The notes under the pieces are model-generated. The model did no database searches, was not told the DNA's origin, and worked only from the letters and a program-made list of their open reading frames with translations. Below are positions 58,441-64,000 of a stretch of 64,000 nt of DNA, piece by piece. The translations under genes were made by a program, and so were the position numbers. Source of the stretch: Siphonodentalium dalli (taxonomy: Eukaryota; Mollusca; Scaphopoda; Gadilida; Siphonodentaliidae); NCBI GenBank assembly GCA_032622095.1, contig CP136068.1:15231729-15295728 (forward strand). Direction: 5' to 3'. Every line of letters begins with the position of its first letter. Position 1 is the stretch's first letter.

Positions 58441-59035
58441 CCTCTATAACAACATTAGCACTGTACCCTCTATAACAACAATAGCACTATACCCTCTATA
58501 ACAACAATAGCACTATACCCTCTATAACAACAATAGCACTATACCCTCTATAACAACAATAGCACTATACCCTCTATAACAACAATAGCACTATACCCTC
58601 TATAACAACAATAGCACTATACCCTCTATAACAACAATAGCAATATACCCTCTATAACAACAATAGCACTATACCCTCTATAACAACAATATCACTATAC
58701 CCTCTATAACAACAATAGCACTATACCCTCTATAACAACAATAGCACTATACCCTCTATAACAACAATAGCACTATACCCTCTATAACAACAATAGCACT
58801 ATACCCTCTATAACAACAATAGCACTATACCCTCTATAACAACAATATCACTATACCCTATATAACAGCAATAGCATTATACCCTCTATAACAACAATAT
58901 CACTATACCCTCTATAACAACAATAGCACTATACCCTCTATAACAACAATAGCACTATACCCTCTATAACAACAATAGCACTATACCCTCTATAACAACA
59001 ATAGCACTATACCCTCTATAACAACAATAGACTAT
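58441..59035. repeat. 26-bp minisatellite, about 23 units
   Basis: The unit is 'ataccctctataacaacaat' followed by 'agcact', highly uniform. Rare variants are gtaccc in the first unit, 'agcaat', 'atcact' and 'ctatataacagcaatagcatt' near 58850-58880. Two degenerate units follow at 59028-59090 ('agactataacaatgcatgttca' twice). Confidence 0.95.
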
Positions 59036-59090
59036 AACAATGCATGTTCATTACCCTCAATAACAACTATAGACTATAACAATGCATGTT

Positions 59091-60337
59091 CACCCTCACG
59101 GCATGAGAGATTTGTTCACGGTAAGTAAACAGTGGTTCGAACAAAAGGTCGATAGAGAGGTTGACAGAAAATATATACAAAAACACACCGCATTATCTAC
59201 ATTATGAACACAAGTAGGGTATGCGCTTGGATATTTTTATTTTTGGCAGTCACTTGCAACACTATGATTATCGCGTGAAAGACCAAAATAACATACAACA
59301 ACATTAATATTATTCAACATTGCTTTCAATAATCTGGCAGACATAAATACTCAATACTGGTTCAATTTTTCAGACAATATGTAGCTTTTATGGTGATTTT
59401 TCATAAAAAAAATAGTTTTGCAAATGGCTATAACAAAACTAAAATCTGCAATGAGAAATGTTTGATTTATTTTCACGCAGACATTCCTGTTTTTAGATGG
59501 TAGACTAAACACATACCGTAGTTCGGTTCATAGTCTGGATTTTGCAAATATTTTTATCTATCGACATATATAAAAATATCTGGGGTTTTTAAAACCACTT
59601 TTTGACATAGCTGGAAATATATCTCAAATTAACATTGTTTTTGGTTACATTTTCTCTCCCTTTAGTTTCATTATCCCCTAATTCGCAGAAGATAAATTGC
59701 CAAAGAGGTGTAGTAGTAGTACCATAGGATACATTGGTTATAAGGGCTAATTATTTTTTCCTTCAAATTGATTGTTTGAAATTGAGATTTGTTTTGAAAA
59801 TTCACGAATTTTTAACAACGGATGTCATGGATATGTCTATAAATTGACCGCAGAGACTAGAAAGTCAAGTTTGGGTTCACTGACATGATACGGTACCTTA
59901 AAGCATATCTTAAAAATGTATTACAGTAAAAATACATTTTCGGTTTATAGTAGGATTCCTCAAGTCATTTTGCATTTTTGGTTTGTTAAATTCAAAATGT
60001 GTTTTGTTCATTGTTTTTGTGTGTAGCTTATTTGGCTTTTCGGCCATTGTTGGTAAATCTGCTAGTTAGCACCTGATTTTATTACGCCCTTTATGGGTGT
60101 ATTCTGTGAAGACGTTTCTGACTAGTCATAGGACCTATGGCCAAAACTATGATTGGAAAGGTAATTGGGTATTTTCGTACTCGGAACATGTGATCAGAAA
60201 TGTACTTGGGTATTTTCGTACTCGTTACTTATATGGGTCGGCATATATATTCACGTATCACTTTGTGTTTATCTCGGCGGGCCTGTCAATATGCTCTATT
60301 GAACCATGGCATGTTAGTCGCAATCATTTTGTTTATA
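59091..60337. other. No recognised gene
   Basis: AT-rich. Near 60160-60225 'ttgggtattttcgtactcg' occurs twice, 43 bp apart. 60085-60140 resembles 62135-62190 (dispersed repeat). Nothing else. Confidence 0.5.
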
Positions 60338-60985
60338 ATAATAATACTTTATAGCCACGGATCCACGATATGTGCTCTCGGGCTTTACACAAAATAATAT
60401 ATATAATCCAAGTACATGCAAACAGAATATATAGTGACGAATTGGCATCTGCGGTTGAATTATTGACATTTTGTGTGACCGAGTGCCCTTTTTAACAAAT
60501 GACACTCTAAAGCCGCTTTAAATTGATCAATATGTTGCGGAGCTTTAATGTGGTCTGGCAATACATTCCAGAGCCTGGGACCGGCCACGGAAAATGCGCG
60601 GTCGTCCATTTTACTAGACTACCACGAGTATGTATTAACAAGTTCGACTTTGCAGACATAAGTGGTCAAGCCATTTGCAAATGATTTAAATGAACTCTTT
60701 CCTCAACCGGAAGCCAATGCAGTTTATCCAGTATAGGAGTTATACGGTCAATTTGTTTGGTGTATGTGCCCAGCTTAGTCGCACAGTTGTGAATGAACAG
60801 GAGCTTGTGCAGCAAAGACTTATTGCAACCAAGGAGCAGAGAATTACAAAAATCGACGCGGCTGGTTACAAATGCATTGACAAGTTGTTTTGTCGTCTCC
60901 ATGCCAATCACGTTTCGCAACCTGCTTATATTTCTCAGATGTTGATATGAGAGTCTGCACACATGGGTCACATGCGCATTAAAGA
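60338..60985 (-). mobile_element. 5'-truncated CR1/L2-like LINE fragment
   Basis: Minus strand: VCRLSYQHLRNISRLRNVIG, SRVDFCNSLLLGCNKSLLHK, ITPILDKLHWLPVEERV. Then, after a deletion or frameshift, DDRAFSVAGPRLWNVLPDHI and FKAALECHLLKRALG before a stop. It ends 'gtggctataaagtattatt' plus (ATT)n. The conserved order matches the C-terminal third of the 52-55 kb element, but from a different family. Confidence 0.85.
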
Positions 60986-61489
60986 TTTCTGCTTATGACT
61001 AGTGCGCGCTGAGCTATTGGAACAGGAAGTCCCGCGCTAACCCGTATGCATGCTATGTGTTTCGATTGTTCTTTACCTGCTTTGATGCATTCTTATTTGA
61101 ATATATTTAATTTATTTTAACGTGACATGAATCGGAATGCTATCTACTATTATATTGCATGGGAATTTGAGGATGGTATAATAAATTTTATTCACACATT
61201 AAACCCTTTGAGATGTTTGTTTATGTGAGTGTTTAACATGTTAATTGGCATGTTTTAGTGAACTTTTTCATTTAGTTATACGCGACAAATATCGGCATGT
61301 AATATGATAAAAGACATGGGATGGTGGTAATTATTACCCACGTTAATCCTTCGTGTTGTTTGTAAATATTGACGTTTAGTGAACTTTAAGTCTTGGTCTC
61401 TAAACTTGTTTTTCATTCCTTTGTATGCGGAATATATCTGATCTGTGAACAGAAATGTTATTAAGGAAAGATTCATTCACATTGGTTGT
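60986..61489. other. No recognised feature
   Basis: About 500 bp of AT-rich sequence. The minus-strand ORF at 61276-61476 lacks motifs. Confidence 0.5.
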
Positions 61490-62045
61490 TTATCATAATT
61501 GATCCTCATGGGGGTATATATCAATAAGTCTTGATTGGACAATAATTTAATTTGCCCTTATGGGACTAGATTTTATTGACCCCCTCCCATGGGACCGAAG
61601 TTTAATGAACATCGATGACACCATAGTTTAATCTTAATTAGCCCCCATAATGGGACCATATTTTAAATTTAATTAACCACCATATTGCCATATTTGAATT
61701 GACATTCATGGGACCAATATTTCAATTAACCCTCATGGGACCATATACTAAATGTTTAATTAACCCTGATCAGGTATGGGACCATATGTTAATTAATAAT
61801 CAATGTACAATTTTAATTAACTACCATGGTACCACATGTTTATTAACTCTCATTGGGCCATTGGATCATTTTAATTAACCCTCATGGGACCATGTATTAT
61901 TGAACCCTTATAATACCATATTTTAACTTACTCTCAGTGGACCATATTTTAATTAACCCTCTCTGGGTGTGACCATAATTATTATTATTAACCCTCATGG
62001 AACCACACAGTTATTTCAATTAACCGTCATGATACCATGTTTTCA
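61490..62045. repeat. Degenerate tandem repeat built on 'catgggaccatattttaatt'
   Basis: About twelve units of the theme 'aattaaccctcatgggacca' followed by 'tatttt' are spaced 20-60 bp apart. Unit length is irregular and several internal variants occur (atggtacca, atgataccat, gtgtgaccata). Too irregular for a fresh minisatellite and too regular for chance. Confidence 0.75.
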
Positions 62046-64000
62046 AAGTTGATATCAGGGTGCATTACTTGAGGCCATTCTTAGATCATAATTTGCTACC
62101 GGTACGAGGGCTGTTTCGGGAAGGTCGGGGTTGTTACACCCTATAGGGTGTATACTGCGAGCCAGATCTGATGTCGTCATAGGAGCTATGGAGAAATGTG
62201 ATCAAACACGTACTAGCTATTTGCGTTCCTGCTATACTTGTATTCGCGGATGAATTTTCGCGTATGTCTCATAGTTGCAGTTATCAGTTACAAACGGCGT
62301 TCAAACTTATCTGTGATGATACCACATGTCTTTGAATCTTTGTTAGTTGAAGTATTCTCAGAAATGACAAAATCCAAAATTATTGTAGGAGTTGTTTATC
62401 GACGGAATACATATCCTAGAGCGGACTTAGACACGTGTATAAACCGCTGGAAGAAATATCAAGAAAACTAGACAAATCTGGGAAACGGACATCATAGAAA
62501 GACTGAAGAATATTTTGACACAATCCTTTATAATGGCTTTATGCCACTTATTACAAAACCTATCAGAGTAACATAATCAATTAGCACGTATCCACGAACA
62601 TCCATAGAGAACAACGAAAAATATTATAAAGCATTTCTCAAGGGGAACCACGATGATACACTATCTCCACTACCGACTGCATGAGCCCTGTGAGTCAAAA
62701 GTCAAAATCTAGTCAAGATTGTGATGGATCTCTTTTGAACTTCTAAAATTCGTTTTCAAAGAAGTTGTAGAACATATACACATATGGAGTTATGGACCCT
62801 ATCTCATACTGACCCATCATGGCTCATACGGACCATCGATTTCACAGACAGCCGGCTCTGGCTTACACGGACCTCGGATCATACTGACCTTGGCTTATAT
62901 ACAGACCCGTCGATACGGACCTCAATTCAGATGTGCAATTTTATTTATATTAACTATATTGAAATAATATTAATATAAATTACTGATGCTAATAATGATT
63001 GATATAGCGCTAAACATGATTGTATCGGCTGTTGGGTAAAATTATACTACCGAGAGAGATAATTATCTGGTGCATCGATAGGACACCAACAGAGGTAACA
63101 TAGCGGTAACATTTTACCAGAAATATAAGGAGCCCAAAATCGGACATAAGCGACTCTACTAACGTATATACATACACACGCATGTGACACAATTTTATTA
63201 TTATTATGCATACACATTTATATAAGCATTACATGCATTGATCAGATTGCATGCATTGATCAGACATAATAGATTAGACACCCATAACGAGAGCTGGTAT
63301 CGACATGTGGTTTCATTCAGGGGCCACCTCTTGAAACCAGCTATTGATGCATCATAATGGTGGTGTGTGTCATCGTCTATCAATTGTGTTGTGTTGTATT
63401 GATTGCATGATTGATGTCTAGCAGGAATGTGTGACCTATGGTCGCTTGATGAGAGTTTGCAATGACAAGGCTTTTGTATTACGTCAAATATGCAACCTGA
63501 AATCGTGTAGTCGGTACCATGCGTGCATGTTGCTTGAATGTGTTTCGTTTAATTGCTGAATGTTGGGAGGTGACATGTGGATAAAATCCAAAAGTGCAAG
63601 TATAATTATTTTGAACAATGTCGTTGATCAGAAGTGCTACGGTGCAACTAGAGAAGTTTGAACTGTGGTAAACGACATCGATGATGATGCAATAAACGGA
63701 GGTAAGTCCGATATTTGCGATGCATGTGCAGTTCTGTTGTTAACTGGCATAGCATATAATGTTATTTTATAAAGTGGTAATGGATGAGGCAAGTCAGTGG
63801 TTGGAAATTTTAAAGTTATGTATCATTATGACTGTTACGAACAACATGAAAATTAATGAATCGCAAAAAAGTAGCGCATACCTGTATCCTTCAGGTATAG
63901 TGGGAAGAATTAATATGTCCATGTGCAATCGCTCGGATCTCTTTGATACCGGAATGGGGCGTAACGGATACATATTTGGCCAGTAGATTTTGTTGTTTTA
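62046..64000. other. No recognised gene
   Basis: 62135-62190 resembles 60085-60140 ('ccctatagggtgtatactg', 'gtcataggagctatgg'). 62785-62930 has loose repeats of 'catactgacc'. 63229-63262 has 'gcattgatcaga' twice. ORFs lack motifs. Confidence 0.5.

Noticed and set aside
58441-59035. CRISPR-like array
   Set aside because: There are no unique spacers. The 26-bp unit is simply head-to-tail in an animal-type genome.

Overview
The window is AT-rich, intron-rich and repeat-rich animal DNA. Coding exons are tiny and split by introns, and DNA transposons and non-LTR retrotransposons fill most of the rest. No bacterial operon, rRNA or canonical tRNA gene is visible. The mix of hAT, L1/Tx1-like and CR1/L2-like elements, frequent ACATGTA words and dispersed phrases such as 'gaaatccgtccg...ctgttttcccg...acagacag' suggests a marine invertebrate, most likely a mollusc. 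That assignment is an inference.

Positions 2021-30585, plus strand, hold the 3' part of one gene. It is built from a tandemly repeated two-exon module. Exon A is about 140 nt, enters in phase 2 and leaves in phase 1. Exon B is 25 nt, enters in phase 1 and leaves in phase 2. Six A exons (2021, 4267, 5871, 19206, 24062, 28099) and five B exons (3488, 5117, 6604, 22170, 27312) have intact reading frames and good splice sites. A likely last exon at 30551-30585 carries the stop codon. Each A+B pair encodes about 55 residues. Exons A2-A6 carry two YxxL motifs, (S/N)TYETL and YCGL, exactly ten residues apart. This is ITAM-like spacing, so I read the array as an amplified, tyrosine-rich cytoplasmic tail of a membrane receptor or adaptor whose 5' part lies upstream. 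Most introns after an A exon open with a minisatellite that looks copied from the exon A 5' splice-site region.

The array is interrupted between B3 and A4 by about 11.5 kb of insertions. These are a 542-bp hAT-like element (6963-7504), two satellite blocks in inverted orientation (about 8029-9180 and 9815-11653), and a 6.2-kb hAT transposon with a perfect 8-bp target duplication (11673-17864). The A4 and A5 modules are a segmental duplication of about 5 kb. They share older insertions, and the A5 copy also has private ones.

Downstream of the gene (31-64 kb) no ordinary gene is recognisable. This part holds non-LTR retrotransposons: two pieces of one family at 29246 and about 36024; an L1/Tx1-like copy lacking its catalytic YADD at 43075-46455 and a 5'-truncated relative at 48660-49547; a CR1/L2-like copy with an intact 1017-codon ORF at 52424-55835; and a truncated relative at 60338-60985. 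It also holds TIR elements and foldbacks (31085, 39735, 40619, 42455, 51674), a 26-bp minisatellite (58441-59035) and a degenerate ATGGGACC repeat (61490-62045). The long stretches between show nothing I can support.
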